From DATKCA01 sp035544675 (GTDB taxonomy: Bacteria; Acidobacteriota; Thermoanaerobaculia; Gp7-AA8), in NCBI GenBank assembly GCA_035544675.1, contig DATKCA010000038.1, positions 1-5,538 of the forward strand: a stretch of 5,538 nucleotides of DNA. The letters run 5' to 3'. How positions within the stretch are numbered: the first letter of the stretch is position 1; each line of letters opens with the position of its first letter. Made by a program: the position numbers and the translations under genes. Below are positions 5,417-5,538 of this stretch, in pieces. The notes below the pieces were generated by a model. It searched no databases. It was not told where the DNA came from and saw nothing but the letters and a program-made list of their open reading frames with translations.

Positions 5417-5538
5417 ATGGCGAGGAAGCATTCGATCTCCGAGGCGCGCATGAAGCTGCCGAAGCTCGTGCGCGATGCCGAAGCGGGCAAGGCCGTGGAG
5501 CTGACCCGCCGCGGCGAGGGAGTCGCGGTCCTGATCGC
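5417..5538 (+). CDS. Phd/YefM-family antitoxin, N-terminal part (continues past window)
   Basis: The first 40 complete codons of a prevent-host-death (Phd/YefM) antitoxin, cut by the right edge. The family pattern is clear: ISEARMKLPKLVRDAEAGKAVELTRRGEGVAVLI (7-40). This is the dimeric DNA-binding half, in which the sequence S-x-x-x-A-R-x-x-L-x-x-L-V and the later V-x-L-T-R-R-G-x-x-V-A-V-L are typical. ATG at 5417 is the start that gives the usual short lead before ISEAR; an internal ATG (codon 12) would delete the first helix. A TGTACA double palindrome just upstream matches YefM-type operators more than Phd ones. The partner toxin (RelE/YoeB, Doc or PIN type) should follow to the right and is not visible. 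No good Shine-Dalgarno is seen. Confidence 0.9.
   Translation, partial: MARKHSISEARMKLPKLVRDAEAGKAVELTRRGEGVAVLI

Overview
The window is a compact, high-GC bacterial segment with eight protein-coding genes, two of them cut by the window edges. No rRNA, tRNA, CRISPR array or insertion sequence was seen. The high GC, the use of GTG and TTG starts, the poor Shine-Dalgarno signals and the 4-nt gene overlaps fit a soil or sediment bacterium, perhaps Acidobacteriota or a similar phylum. That placement is a guess, because no phylogenetic marker is present.

Left part (1-2111, minus strand, transcribed right to left): a family 2 glycosyltransferase (GT2) overlaps by 4 nt a YdjC/ChbG/HpnK-type carbohydrate deacetylase. 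After a 75-nt spacer comes the N-terminal 175 residues of an isocitrate/isopropylmalate dehydrogenase family enzyme, which starts at a TTG codon inside a GC hairpin loop.

Middle (2112-2945): a 114-nt divergent intergenic region holds three copies of a palindromic unit, two direct and one inverted. It is followed by a plus-strand TVP38/TMEM64 (SNARE-associated, DedA-like) membrane protein. Its 3' end overlaps by 95 nt, tail to tail, the end of the next gene.

Right part (2851-5538): a minus-strand chain vapB-vapC-membrane glycosyltransferase (GT-C type) in which each junction is a 4-nt stop/start overlap. Back to back with vapB, across a 117-nt AT-richer spacer, a Phd/YefM-type antitoxin starts on the plus strand and runs off the window. 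Its leader carries two TGTACA cores 12 bp apart, which resembles the known YefM operator layout.

How the genes may work together (inference): a GT2 enzyme that loads a sugar on a lipid carrier, a YdjC-type deacetylase and a GT-C enzyme that takes sugar from a polyprenyl-phosphate donor are the same three activities that build aminosugar modifications in systems such as Francisella FlmF2-NaxD-FlmK. Hopanoid HpnI/HpnK also pairs a GT with a deacetylase. The GT-C gene lies in a different transcription unit, so this link is a hypothesis. The toxin-antitoxin genes look like an accessory island inserted next to envelope genes.
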